A DNA stretch of 64,000 nt from Amycolatopsis nalaikhensis (GTDB taxonomy: Bacteria > Actinomycetota > Actinomycetes > Mycobacteriales > Pseudonocardiaceae): positions 875,501-939,500 of the forward strand of contig NZ_CP127173.1 of assembly GCF_030264295.1 (NCBI RefSeq), written 5' to 3'. Made by a program: the position numbers and the translations under genes. Positions 8,289-17,074 of this stretch are shown here, piece by piece; the stretch's first letter is position 1, and every line of letters begins with the position of its first letter. Under the pieces are notes generated by a model that was not told where the DNA came from, did not search any database, and saw only the letters and a list, made by a program, of their open reading frames with translations.

Positions 8289-10396
8289 CCCGCGCCCCCG
8301 CACCGCGCCCGTCCGCCGCGCCGGAGCCATCGGCCGATCCCTGGGTGCTGCCCGAGTCCTTGACCACCGAGACAACTGGCCGCGGCCCCCGGTTCAGCGA
8401 CGACATCTGGGATTTCCGACCGTTCGCGCCCCGCAGCAACGGCTACCTCCGGCTGGACTTCACCGAGCTGCCCGACGAGATCGCGATGCTCACGGCCAAG
8501 GAGTTCATCTACTCCCGCATCCACCGCGTGGTCCCGCTGTCCTACGGATCGCGGACCGCCCGACCGATGAAAATCACCAACACCTACAAGGACTTCATCA
8601 TCGTGCGTCAACTGTTTACCGAGCTCGGCAAGCAGGGCGTGACGCGCTTGGCGCAGGCCCGCCAATCCCACCTGGACGCGACCGCACGCGTCTGGCGTGA
8701 GACCTGTGTGCCAAACACGCTGGCTGTCCGGATCGGCGTCATCCAGCACCTGGAGGCGCACAGCCCGTACCTGACCGCGGACCGCCTCACCGTCGTGCCC
8801 TGGAAGGGCCGCCCGGCCACCCAGGTCGCCGGGCGGCGACCGGACGAGGAGAACAGCACCCCGCGCATCCCCGAGCCGATCATGGCTCCACTGCTGCGCG
8901 CCGCCCTGTTCTACGTCCAGACCGCCAGCCGGGACCTCCTGGCCGCCCAGCGGGAAATCGCCGACCTGGAGCAGGCCCGAGCAGGCGGCCGGTGCCGGCA
9001 TGGCGAGGCTGTCACCAAGATCGAGGCGTTCCTGGACCGCCGCCGTCAGGAGGGGCGAGGTGTTCCCGCACTGCCGCTGTACTGCCTGGCCCAGCGCCCG
9101 ACCGCGCCGGTTGTCGACGGCGTCGTGCAAGCCCCGAACGCCGCTCTCGTCGCCCTGATGAGCGGAACCAACAGCTTCCAGGGGCATCCGACACGGCTGA
9201 TGGAGCAGATCGGCGCCGAGATCGGCTACGAAGAGGGTGGTCTGGACACGCCGATCTCGACGTGGCCGGACACCGGGCGACCCTGGCGAGGGCGGCTGAA
9301 TCACCGCAGCCTGCATGACGAACTGCACCACCTGCGCACCGCCTGCTGGGTGCTGGTGGCTTACTTGTCAGGACTTCGGGACATGGAAGTCCTGGAGCTG
9401 GCGCGGGACTGCGCTGTCACCACCACCGCCGTTGACGGCCGGACCCGCTACAAGCTGCGCGGCCGGGTCTTCAAGGGCCGCAAGCTCACCGGTGACGAGG
9501 CCGAGTGGGTCGTGCTCGACGCCGTTCACGAGGCGATCGACGTCCTGCTGCAGATCAACGACGACCCCACGCATCTGTTCGGTTACCGGCTCTGGCCCGC
9601 CAGCAAGCCACGGCTGGCGAACAAGCTCACCGAGCGCCTCGGTGGTTTCCGGGACCACGTCAACGAGCTGTTCGGTACCCAATCGTCCGACGGGGTGGCC
9701 GAACCGTTCGTCCCCGCCGACGGGGAACAGCAGTGGGTGTTCACCACCCGGCAGTTCCGGCGGAGTCTGGCCTGGCATATCGCACACCAGCCCTTCGGTG
9801 TGGTCGCCGGTGCCCGGCAGTACCACCACGCCAAGGTGACCATGTTCGAGGGCTATGCCGGGACCTCAGCCTCTGGGTTCGCCGCCGAGGTCGCCGCCGA
9901 GGAGGCGGTCGCCATGCTCGACTACGTGGAGGATCTTTACCGGGATTGGAACACCGGCGCCCAGTCCGGCGGTGGGGCGGCCGAGCGGATCAACGCCGAG
10001 TTCCAGCGCATTCGGCGCGAGCTGGGTGATCTCCCCGGCGTCGTGTCCGACGAGCTGCGGCTGCGGACGATGCTTCGGCATCTCACCAAGACGCTGCATC
10101 CCGGCGTGCTCAACGACTGCTTCTTCAACGCGGCGACCGCGGTCTGTGTCAAGCGAGCCAAGGTCGTCGGGCAGCCCGTTCCGCAGCACAACATGTGCCT
10201 GCGCTGTCCGAACGCCCGACGGTCCACAGTGCACCGGCCCCGGCTGGCCGCCGCCCGCAATCAGGCCCTGGATCTCCAGGCGTCCTGCGAGAAAGCCGGT
10301 CCGGTCCCGAAACTCCAGCAGGTCGCGCTCACCGGCTACATCACCGAGCTCGACCAGCTCATCGGTGATCTCGACAGCGAGGAGGCGCAGGCGTGA
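8285..10396 (+). CDS. Tyrosine recombinase C of element 1
   Basis: The product is 703 aa from GTG 8285, overlapping the B stop (GTGA). The N-terminal region contains RFSDDIWDF, a motif echoed in the C proteins of the other modules (FADDVWDL, FDQDVWDF). The catalytic domain has SGLRDMEVLEL (box I Arg), TTRQFRRSLAW (second Arg) and YHHAKVTMFEGYAG with the likely Tyr. The C-terminus carries a Cys cluster (NDCFFNAATAVC, MCLRCPN) that may bind zinc. It is longer than typical integrases of about 350-400 aa. Its stop overlaps the start of gene D. Confidence 0.82.
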   Translation: MTRAPAPRPSAAPEPSADPWVLPESLTTETTGRGPRFSDDIWDFRPFAPRSNGYLRLDFTELPDEIAMLTAKEFIYSRIHRVVPLSYGSRTARPMKITNTYKDFIIVRQLFTELGKQGVTRLAQARQSHLDATARVWRETCVPNTLAVRIGVIQHLEAHSPYLTADRLTVVPWKGRPATQVAGRRPDEENSTPRIPEPIMAPLLRAALFYVQTASRDLLAAQREIADLEQARAGGRCRHGEAVTKIEAFLDRRRQEGRGVPALPLYCLAQRPTAPVVDGVVQAPNAALVALMSGTNSFQGHPTRLMEQIGAEIGYEEGGLDTPISTWPDTGRPWRGRLNHRSLHDELHHLRTACWVLVAYLSGLRDMEVLELARDCAVTTTAVDGRTRYKLRGRVFKGRKLTGDEAEWVVLDAVHEAIDVLLQINDDPTHLFGYRLWPASKPRLANKLTERLGGFRDHVNELFGTQSSDGVAEPFVPADGEQQWVFTTRQFRRSLAWHIAHQPFGVVAGARQYHHAKVTMFEGYAGTSASGFAAEVAAEEAVAMLDYVEDLYRDWNTGAQSGGGAAERINAEFQRIRRELGDLPGVVSDELRLRTMLRHLTKTLHPGVLNDCFFNAATAVCVKRAKVVGQPVPQHNMCLRCPNARRSTVHRPRLAAARNQALDLQASCEKAGPVPKLQQVALTGYITELDQLIGDLDSEEAQA

Positions 10397-10815
10397 CCCG
10401 CGTCGCTACCCAAGTCCGCCTGGAGCAGGCGCTGACCCGGCTGCTCGCCGGTCAGCCGACTGTGACCGACGGCGAGCTGACGGTCTCCAACCTGTGCCGG
10501 GAAGCCGGTGTGGGCCGCGACTCGTTCTACCGCTCGCCTCCGGAGTTCAAGGACGCCGTTGTTGCGGCACAAGCGAATCGAGAAGCCCAGCAACCTGAAC
10601 TCGTCGCGCTGCGCGAGGAGATCACCGCCCTCAAGCGGGAACGCAAACAGACCGCCAGCGACCACGCCGCCACCGTGCGGGAACTGGAGGAGACGATCAG
10701 GGTCTACGCCAACCAGATCCAGGTCCTCGCCCTGCGCAACTCGGAGTTGGAGGACCAGATCCGACATCTGGCGCACCACGATCCCGACGTGATCTCGCTT
10801 CACACCCGGAGGTGA
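10393..10815 (+). CDS. TnpC/DUF6262-like coiled-coil protein of element 1
   Basis: The product is 140 aa from GTG 10393, overlapping recombinase C by 4 bases. The N-terminal 50 residues resemble a helix-turn-helix (LTVSNLCREAGVGRDSFYR) and residues about 65-125 form a coiled coil rich in Glu, Arg and Leu. Tn554 TnpC is a small protein of similar size encoded last in the transposase operon and helps orient and stimulate transposition. A similar role in directing the three recombinases is likely. It ends 45 bp before the convergent disulfide-reductase gene. Confidence 0.75.
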   Translation: MTRVATQVRLEQALTRLLAGQPTVTDGELTVSNLCREAGVGRDSFYRSPPEFKDAVVAAQANREAQQPELVALREEITALKRERKQTASDHAATVRELEETIRVYANQIQVLALRNSELEDQIRHLAHHDPDVISLHTRR

Positions 10816-10860
10816 CCCCCGTCCACCGACGCTGTGACACCGAGAGCGGCCGGGCGGTTT

Positions 10861-12216
10861 CTAGATGGCGAGCTGTTCGAGGGCGGCGAGGTACGCCTCG
10901 GTGTAGGTCGGGAATTGGGCGACGCCGTCGAGCAGGGTGTCGATGGAGATCTGGGCGCGGATGGCGAGGGCGGCGGTGTGGATCCATTCCCCGGCTTGGG
11001 GTGCGATGGCCCAGGCCCCGATGAGCGTCCGCTGGGTGCGGTCGGCGATGAGACCGAGGGTGCCGTCGGGGTCGGTTTCGTAAGTCCAGGGTCGCGCGAT
11101 CGAGTCGGCGAGGTCGAGTTCGGTGGTGGCGATGTCGAGGCCACGCTGGCGGGCTTGGTCGGTGGTCAGGCCGACAGCGGCGATCTCGGGTTGGGCGAAC
11201 ACGACGCGGGGGATGCCGCTGTAGGTGGTTTGGCGGGGTGTGCCGAGGATGTTGTCGGCCACGACCCGTCCTTGGTACATGGCGACGTGGGTGAACAGCG
11301 CGACCCCGGTGACGTCGCCGAGCGCCCAGAGGCCGGCGGTGACGCGGCAGTGCTCGTCGACCTCCAGCGCGCCGCGCGGGTCCGGTGTGACCCCGACAGT
11401 CTCCAGGCCGAGCCCGTGGGTGCGGGGGCGGCGTCCGGTGCCGAGCACGACGACGTCGGTGCGCACGGTGGTGCCGTCGTCGAGGTCGATCACCGTATCG
11501 GCGCCGTCGCGGCGCGCGGCGGTGGCCTGCCGGCCGAGACGGACGTCGATGCCGTCGGCGCGCAGGTGGGTGGCGACGATGTCCCCGACACGGGGGTCTT
11601 CCCGGTCCAGCAGCCGGTCGCCGCGCTGGATCAGGGTGACCCGAGCGCCCATGCGAGCGAGGAATTGGCCGAGTTCGATCCCGACGGCGCTGCCGCCGAT
11701 CATCACGATCCGCTCGGGGATCTCGCGCAGGGTGGTAGCTTCCCGGTTGGTCCATACGCTGACCTCGTCCAGGCCCTCGATGGGTGGGTGGATCGCGTCG
11801 GAGCCGGTGGCGATCACCACGTGCTCGGCGGTGAGTTCCCGGCCACCGGCCCGTACCCGCCACGGGTCCCGGCCCACCAGGGCTGCGGTGGCCTTGATAA
11901 CCGTGACGCCCTGCTTCTCGTATCCGGTGACCTGCTCTGTGTCGTCGAGGTGGCGGATCATGTAGTCGCGGTAGTCTCGCAGTGCCGCCCAGTTCTGCGC
12001 CGGAGTGGACAGGCCGGCCGCGTGGGCGGCTTCGGCGCGGGCCTCGGGTGGGCGCAGCAAGGTTTTGGACGGGATACACGCCCAGTAGGCGCACTCCCCG
12101 CCGATCAGTTCCTGCTCGATCAACGCGACCCGCCGTCCGCCCGCGTGCAGGCGCGAGGCGGCGGTCTCGCCGCCCGGTCCGGCGCCGATCACGATTACAT
12201 CGAAGTCCGTACTCAC
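10861..12216 (-). CDS. FAD-dependent pyridine nucleotide-disulfide oxidoreductase
   Basis: The product is 451 aa from GTG 12216 (reading STDFDVIVIGAGPGGETAA). It has the Rossmann GxGxxG FAD site at the start, the redox disulfide in GGECAYWACIPSK, the NAD(P) site MIGGSAVGIELGQF, and the second FAD motif WALGDVTGVALFTHVA. It resembles dihydrolipoamide dehydrogenase/mercuric reductase but lacks both the N-terminal metal-binding domain and the C-terminal vicinal cysteines needed to bind Hg(II) in MerA. It may supply reduced thiols or act on another substrate. It is the last gene of a leftward operon merA-merB-this gene. Confidence 0.85.
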   Translation of the reverse strand: MSTDFDVIVIGAGPGGETAASRLHAGGRRVALIEQELIGGECAYWACIPSKTLLRPPEARAEAAHAAGLSTPAQNWAALRDYRDYMIRHLDDTEQVTGYEKQGVTVIKATAALVGRDPWRVRAGGRELTAEHVVIATGSDAIHPPIEGLDEVSVWTNREATTLREIPERIVMIGGSAVGIELGQFLARMGARVTLIQRGDRLLDREDPRVGDIVATHLRADGIDVRLGRQATAARRDGADTVIDLDDGTTVRTDVVVLGTGRRPRTHGLGLETVGVTPDPRGALEVDEHCRVTAGLWALGDVTGVALFTHVAMYQGRVVADNILGTPRQTTYSGIPRVVFAQPEIAAVGLTTDQARQRGLDIATTELDLADSIARPWTYETDPDGTLGLIADRTQRTLIGAWAIAPQAGEWIHTAALAIRAQISIDTLLDGVAQFPTYTEAYLAALEQLAI

Positions 12217-12265
12217 AGTGGCTGTCCCTTCTCGGTGATGGCGGTTCGGGCGGCGCAGGTGGGCG

Positions 12266-12907
12266 TCAGCAGCACCCGCCGGGCTCGGGCTCCTCGGATT
12301 GAGCGGCGTCCAGCTGCCGGCCGAGTTGATAAGCGTCGGCGACTGGGAGGACCGATCCGCCGGGGTGCTCAGCGAGCCAGGGCGCCGCGGCGTCGGCGTC
12401 GGCGAAGAAGTGCACGTGGTTGCAGAAGGAAGCCCGTACGGAGACCAAGTCGTCAGGCGTGACGATGGAGACCATCGCGGTCTGGGGCTCGACATCCCTG
12501 ACTCGGTCGGGCTCGACGGTGAGCCGTATCGGGGCACCGGTGCTGTGGCAGGGGGATTCAACCTGGGCGGATTGGCCGAGGGTGGCGGGGAAGATGAGGG
12601 TGTCCAGGGCACACCAGGTGTAGAGCTGGTGGCCGTCGACGGTGAAACGGTGCGGGGTCGGGCGCAGCGTGATGCCGTAGCCGACGATCCGTCCGGCGTC
12701 GTCGTATTCGGTGTCGCGCAGTCGGCCCACCGCCTGCGCAACCTCGTCACCGGCGCGGCCGGTGGCGGCCGCGAGGTCGGCAATCGTGAGGGGTTCGCCG
12801 CGGGCCAGTTGCCGCAACAGCGGCTGCCATAGCCATCCGGCCGGGCTGTCCTGGCGGGAGAAGACACTATCCATAGTGGACACCACGGTGTCCAGGTCAT
12901 TCGTCAT
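12266..12907 (-). CDS. merB: Organomercurial lyase MerB
   Basis: The product is 213 aa. MerB splits the carbon-mercury bond of organomercurials by protonolysis and hands Hg(II) to MerA, in the cytoplasm. The three catalytic residues are in place: C99 and D102 in WCALDTLIFP and C162 in FCNHVHFF (C96, D99 and C159 in the plasmid R831b enzyme). The N-terminal winged-helix-like part is present, and the length matches the family (about 210-220). The C-terminus ends GGCC, an added Cys pair that could help pass on the metal. It lies between merA and the second disulfide reductase with short gaps. Confidence 0.93.
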   Translation of the reverse strand: MTNDLDTVVSTMDSVFSRQDSPAGWLWQPLLRQLARGEPLTIADLAAATGRAGDEVAQAVGRLRDTEYDDAGRIVGYGITLRPTPHRFTVDGHQLYTWCALDTLIFPATLGQSAQVESPCHSTGAPIRLTVEPDRVRDVEPQTAMVSIVTPDDLVSVRASFCNHVHFFADADAAAPWLAEHPGGSVLPVADAYQLGRQLDAAQSEEPEPGGCC

Positions 12908-12934
12908 CGGGATTGTCCTTCCGAGAGCAGGGTT

Positions 12935-14320
12935 TCAGGAGGCGCAGCAGGAGAGTTTGGACACGTCGCGGGTGAAGGTTTGGGCGGCGAGTTTGATGCC
13001 CTCCGCCATCGTCAGATAGGGGCACCACAGGTCGGCCATCTCGTGCACCGTCATCTGGTTTGCCAGCGCATAGACAGCGGTGGCGATGACGTCCCCGGCG
13101 CCCGCGGCGAGCACGTGCGCGCCGAGCAGCCGCCCGGAGCCTTGTTCGGCGACGAGCTTGATCGCGCCGCGGGTGTCGCGGTTGACCAGCGCCCGCGGCA
13201 CGTACTCCAGCGGCAGCACCCGGCACTTACAGGCGTAGCCCTGCTCCACCGCTTGGACGTCGGTCAGCCCGGCGGAGGCGAGACTGGGCGTGGTGAAGGT
13301 GACCGCGGGCAGGTGATGGTAGTCCAGGGTGCGCCCGGCGTCGCCGAAGGCGTTGTCGACCACGACGCTGCCATGGGCCCCGGCGACGTAGACGTACTGC
13401 GGGTGCCCGGTGACGTCCCCGGCCGCCCAGACGCGCGGGTTGTCGGTGCGCAGATACTCGTCGACGACCACCTCCCCGCGATGCCCGGTCTTCACGCCCA
13501 CCGCGTCGAGATTGAGCCCGGCGGTGACCGGGTTCCGCCCAGTCGCGAGCAGCAGCCGCTGCCCAGTCACCCGCTGCCCACCGGCGGTGACGACGACGCC
13601 CGAACCATCGGCCTCAACCTCAGTGGCGCGCTCGGCGATCACGGCGATGCCGTCGTCAGCGAACACCCCGGCCAGCAGGCCGGCGAGTTCCGGTTCGGTG
13701 TGCGGGGCGAATCGGCCCACGATGCTCACTCGGACGCCGAGGTGGGCGAACAGTTGCGCCTGCTCCAGCCCGACGTAGCCGCCGCCGACGACGACCAACG
13801 ACTCGGGCAGTTCGGTCTGCTCCATCGCGGTGGTCGAGGTCAGGTAGTCCACCCGGTCGGCTCCGTCGAGGCCGTCGGTACGCGGGGTGGAGCCGGTGGC
13901 GATCAGGTAGTGCTCGGCCTCGACCCGGACGTGGCCGCCGTCATGCAGGTTCACCTCCAGCGCCGGTCCCTCGATGAACCGGGCCTCGCCGGGCAGGATC
14001 TCCCACCCGTACTCGGCGGCCAGGTCGACGTACTTCTCCGCCCGCAACCCTGCCACCAGCGTGTCCTTGCCACCGATCAGCGCGGCGGCGTCCACCGGGC
14101 CCGCGCTGGTGGAAATCCCCGGAAAGTGCTGGTCCAGCGCCACATGGCGGGCCTCGGCCGCGGCCAGCAGTGCCTTCGACGGCACACAGCCGACGTTGAC
14201 GCACGTCCCGCCAACGGTGCCGCGCTCGATCATCACCACGCTCTTGCCCTTGCCGCGGGCCGCGATCGCCGCCGCGAACGCACCCCCACCCGAACCGATC
14301 ACCGCCAAGTCGTACCGCAC
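12935..14320 (-). CDS. merA: Mercuric reductase MerA, short form
   Basis: The product is 461 aa. It reduces Hg(II) to volatile Hg(0) with NADPH in the cytoplasm. The FAD site VIGSGGGAFAAAI, redox pair C40/C45 in GGTCVNVGCVPSK, NADPH site VVGGGYVGLEQAQLF and the essential C-terminal vicinal pair C458/C459 (LSCCAS) are all visible. The N-terminal HMA metal-binding domain of many MerA proteins is absent, as in several actinobacterial forms. It is transcribed leftwards with merB, divergent from the ArsR-type repressor, with about 90 bp of shared control region between them. Confidence 0.95.
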   Translation of the reverse strand: MRYDLAVIGSGGGAFAAAIAARGKGKSVVMIERGTVGGTCVNVGCVPSKALLAAAEARHVALDQHFPGISTSAGPVDAAALIGGKDTLVAGLRAEKYVDLAAEYGWEILPGEARFIEGPALEVNLHDGGHVRVEAEHYLIATGSTPRTDGLDGADRVDYLTSTTAMEQTELPESLVVVGGGYVGLEQAQLFAHLGVRVSIVGRFAPHTEPELAGLLAGVFADDGIAVIAERATEVEADGSGVVVTAGGQRVTGQRLLLATGRNPVTAGLNLDAVGVKTGHRGEVVVDEYLRTDNPRVWAAGDVTGHPQYVYVAGAHGSVVVDNAFGDAGRTLDYHHLPAVTFTTPSLASAGLTDVQAVEQGYACKCRVLPLEYVPRALVNRDTRGAIKLVAEQGSGRLLGAHVLAAGAGDVIATAVYALANQMTVHEMADLWCPYLTMAEGIKLAAQTFTRDVSKLSCCAS

Positions 14321-14353
14321 CAGCGATCTCCTCCCACTGACATATTCGTCTTC

Positions 14354-14398
14354 CCGGATGCATAGATGCTAACCTAAGATTCGTACATCCGGATACGA
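14354..14398. promoter_or_regulatory. merA/merR divergent control region with inverted repeats
   Basis: In the 90-bp gap between merA and the repressor, CCGGATG (14354-14360) and CATCCGG (14386-14392) form an inverted repeat. TCGTA...TACGA (14381-14398, 8-bp spacer) overlaps the right arm. These are candidate operator sites for the ArsR-type repressor, which would control both directions. The exact promoters were not resolved. Confidence 0.5.
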
Positions 14399-14410
14399 CA
14401 GACACTCGAT

Positions 14411-14794
14411 GTGAGGACGGCGACCGTGGCCGACGCTTCCGAACGCAGCAGCACGCTGCTGCCCACCGAGCCGAACGGGGTGGAGATGATGGCGAAATTC
14501 TTCCGCGCCCTCGGCGACCCCGCCCGGCTGCGGCTGCTGGAGTTCCTGCTGCACGAGGAACACGCCGTGGGCGAATGCGTCACGCACATCGGCCTGTCCC
14601 AGGGCCGGGTGTCCAGTCACTTGGCCTGCCTGTCCGACTGCGGCTACGTGCAGCTGCGCCGCCAAGGCCGCTTCGCCTACTACCGGGTCACCGACCCCCG
14701 CGTCGCGGAACTGGTGCTGCTGGCGCGCTCGCTGGCCGCGGACAACGCCGCCGCCCTCGCCGCGTGCATGCGCATCACCGCCCCGAACGCCTGA
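14411..14794 (+). CDS. merR: ArsR/SmtB-family mercury repressor (CmtR-like)
   Basis: The product is 127 aa. This is an ArsR-fold winged-helix repressor, the kind used by streptomycete mer operons instead of the classical MerR. The recognition helix carries C73 and C77 (HLACLSDCGYV), the same spacing as C57/C61 in the Cd/Pb sensor CmtR, and C119 near the end can be the third ligand, as C102 is in CmtR. C56 (GECV) is an extra thiol. When metal binds, DNA is released. The repressor is the first gene of the rightward transport operon and lies opposite merA. Confidence 0.85.
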   Translation: MRTATVADASERSSTLLPTEPNGVEMMAKFFRALGDPARLRLLEFLLHEEHAVGECVTHIGLSQGRVSSHLACLSDCGYVQLRRQGRFAYYRVTDPRVAELVLLARSLAADNAAALAACMRITAPNA

Positions 14795-14815
14795 CCAGCC
14801 GAGGAGACCGCCTCC

Positions 14816-15133
14816 ATGTCGACCAACCCCGGCTCCGAGAGCAAGCGCACCGCGCTCGCCGCCGCCGGTTTCCTCCTGGTCCCCATCGTGTGTTGCGGCC
14901 TGCCGGTGCTGATCGCCGCCGGAGCCCTTGGCGCGGTGGGCTCGGTACTGGGCAACCCCTGGGTCATCGGCACCGCCGTCGTGGTGGTCCTCGCCGCGGT
15001 GACGCGGTTCGCGCGCCGGCGCGTCACCCGACACGGCGCCACCCGAGACAACTCGTGCTGCCCGCCCGTGCCACCCGCCCGCGACCAGCCCGATCGGCCA
15101 CACGAGTCCTCCCACCCCAACCAGGAGTCCTGA
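14816..15133 (+). CDS. MerT-like small mercury transport membrane protein
   Basis: The product is 105 aa with two membrane helices (about residues 12-33 and 40-60). The first contains VPIVCCGLPVL, whose Cys pair is placed as in MerT/MerF transporters that take Hg(II) from the periplasm side to MerA. A soluble tail has another pair (NSCCPP). It lacks the third helix of classical MerT, and overall similarity was judged by pattern only. It lies 21 bp after the repressor gene and 3 bp before the TlpA-like gene, clearly one operon. Confidence 0.7.
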   Translation: MSTNPGSESKRTALAAAGFLLVPIVCCGLPVLIAAGALGAVGSVLGNPWVIGTAVVVVLAAVTRFARRRVTRHGATRDNSCCPPVPPARDQPDRPHESSHPNQES

Positions 15134-15136
15134 CCC

Positions 15137-15727
15137 ATGCCTGACGCACCCGCCCCGACCGGACCTGCCGCGCCGCGCTCTCGTCGACGACTCGTCACGA
15201 TCGCGCTGACCGTTATCGCCGTCGTCGGGATCTCCGTCGTGCTGTATTCGGCGTTTTCCCCGTCGAGCAAGCAGACCGCGTCCCCACCCGCTGCCGACGG
15301 CAGCGCAAAGGCCGGGACCACTGCCGCTGCGGGAGCGTTCACCGCCCGAACCCTGCAGGGCGTGCAGGTCGCGGTGCCCGGCTCGCGGCCCAGCGTGCTG
15401 TTCTTCTTCTCCGTCGGGTGCGGCGGTTGCGGTCCGGCCACCCACACCCTCGCCCAGGTCCAGCAGGCGGTCGGCACGAAGGCGAACTTCGTCGCCGTCG
15501 ACATCGGCCCCGGCGAAACCGAGCAGGACATCACAGACTTCCTCACCGCCAACCAGGCCACCAGCCTTGCCTACGCCAGCGACAGCAACGCCACCCTGAT
15601 CAGCGCCTACCAGGTCACTCAGCTGTCCACCGCCGTCGTGCTGGACGCCTCCGGCAAACCGGTGTTCCGCGCTGTCGAGCCCACCGCCGATCAGATCCGT
15701 GCCGAACTGGCCAAGGTGAGCGCGTGA
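15137..15727 (+). CDS. TlpA-like membrane-anchored thioredoxin
   Basis: The product is 196 aa. One N-terminal membrane anchor (about residues 20-42) is followed by a Ser/Ala linker and a thioredoxin-fold domain with the active site SVGCGGCGPA (CxxC) near residue 95, a strand VAVDIGPGE, and a cis-Pro loop region. It should act outside the membrane as a disulfide reductase or mercury-binding thiol protein, possibly replacing MerP as the external Hg(II) catcher. Its last bases overlap the CcdA-like gene by 4 (GTGA), and CcdA-type proteins pass electrons to such thioredoxins, so the two are a functional pair. Confidence 0.8.
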   Translation: MPDAPAPTGPAAPRSRRRLVTIALTVIAVVGISVVLYSAFSPSSKQTASPPAADGSAKAGTTAAAGAFTARTLQGVQVAVPGSRPSVLFFFSVGCGGCGPATHTLAQVQQAVGTKANFVAVDIGPGETEQDITDFLTANQATSLAYASDSNATLISAYQVTQLSTAVVLDASGKPVFRAVEPTADQIRAELAKVSA

Positions 15728-16650
15728 TCGGCCCGCTGTTGGCGCTCGCCTTCGGCGCCGGGATGCTCGCCCCGGTCAACCCCTGCGGCTTCGCCGTACT
15801 GCCCGCCTTCCTCGCCTACGCCGTCGACACCGGCGACGGCCAGGCGGACGCGCGGCCCGGCGCTTTGTCCCGGCTGGCCGGTGGCCTGCGCGCCGGGCTC
15901 GCGCTGACCGCCGGGTTCGCCGGCACCTTCACCGCCATCGGACTACTACTCGCCCTCGGCTTGCGTTCCCTGACCGGTGTCATCCCGTGGCTGGCCGCCG
16001 CGCTCGGCGCGATCCTGGCCGTGGGCGGCCTGGCCATGGTCGCCGGCGGACACCTGCCGCTGCGGCTACCCACCCGCCGTTCCGGCACCCCGCGGCAGGG
16101 GCCCAGAGGCATGGTGGCCTTCGGCGCCGGGTACGCACTGGCCTCCGCCTCCTGCACGCTCGCGGTGCTGCTCGCGGTCGTCACCCAAGCCCTGGCCAGC
16201 ACCAACATCTCCGGCGTCCTGGTCGTATTCGCCGCCTACGCCGCCGGCTCCGCCACCCTGCTGCTGTCCCTCGCGCTATTCGCCGCATTCGCCAGCGGCC
16301 TGATCAACCGGTTCCTCCGACGGCTGCTGCCCCACATGAACCGCATCACCGGCGCCGTGCTTGCCCTTTCCGGCGGCTACCTACTCCTTTACTGGCTGCC
16401 ACAACTACTCGGCGGGCACCCCGGCATCGGCGCACTCACCGGCGTCGTCGGCACCGTGTCAGCCTGGATCACCGGACACCAACTTGCGATCGCCATCACC
16501 GCACTCGGCCTCATCCTCGTCACCGCGATCGCCACCCTCACCCGCCGCGAACGCCGCCACACCACCACCGACACCGCCGACGACTGCTGCGCACCCAGGC
16601 CACAGCCCGAAGAAAATGCGGACCAGGTAGGAGGACCCGGCAGCAGGTGA
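15724..16650 (+). CDS. CcdA/DsbD-type membrane thiol-electron carrier
   Basis: The product is 308 aa from GTG 15724, overlapping the thioredoxin gene by 4 bases. It has six or more membrane helices with NPCGFAVLPAF in the first, the Cys-Pro motif typical of CcdA/DsbD, and a second Cys in ASASCTLAVLL in the fourth. This family moves reducing equivalents from cytosolic thioredoxin to external thiol proteins. In mercury operons of actinobacteria similar proteins are found beside TlpA-like thioredoxins. The C-terminal tail ends with DDCCAP, one more Cys pair. It is the last gene of the rightward mer operon. Confidence 0.82.
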   Translation: MIGPLLALAFGAGMLAPVNPCGFAVLPAFLAYAVDTGDGQADARPGALSRLAGGLRAGLALTAGFAGTFTAIGLLLALGLRSLTGVIPWLAAALGAILAVGGLAMVAGGHLPLRLPTRRSGTPRQGPRGMVAFGAGYALASASCTLAVLLAVVTQALASTNISGVLVVFAAYAAGSATLLLSLALFAAFASGLINRFLRRLLPHMNRITGAVLALSGGYLLLYWLPQLLGGHPGIGALTGVVGTVSAWITGHQLAIAITALGLILVTAIATLTRRERRHTTTDTADDCCAPRPQPEENADQVGGPGSR

Positions 16651-17074
16651 CCTGCCTGCCGGGATCCAACTGGCACGCGGGCCTCTACGATGCGAGCCCG
16701 AGGCGGCCGGATTGTCCCCATGGGAGTCCGGCAGGCGGCAAAGCCTTGCTGTAGAAGCAAACCACCACAGTCGACGACGCAGGGCTGCGGACTCTGCATG
16801 CCTCCATCTTCACGGAGAATCGCGCAAGCATCGCCCCGCACCACGCCGCCGGTTGCTGAACCGTCGGCATCCGCGAACGCATCGCCCAGCGGGGCGGCGT
16901 CTGGCACAACACAGTCTTTTATCGAACGCCGCTCAGCCGTCCGATGATCGGTCGGCCCAGTCTGACTGGACATTTGCCGCAACGAGTGGCCATTCCGCAA
17001 AGGCTCGGCTACCGCCAGTTCGCAACGCGGCCATCAAGAGTTCAGTGAGACATGAGGGTCCTTGAGCGGCTACT
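16651..17074. other. Gap between mer operon and MerR gene
   Basis: About 420 bases with no convincing gene. Short frames here are Arg/Ser/Pro-rich and overlap each other on both strands. No clear terminator hairpin was identified after the CcdA-like gene. Confidence 0.4.

Noticed and set aside
6339..8375. Long leftward frame of 678 aa opposite recombinases A and B
   Set aside because: It is a codon-bias shadow of the forward genes, with low-complexity composition and no motif; such antisense frames occur opposite nearly all high-GC genes here.
10697..12900. Leftward frames reading through merB and the disulfide reductase as one 679-aa fusion
   Set aside because: The region before GTG 12216 in that frame is not protein-like and the MerB gene covers it in another frame with complete catalytic residues.
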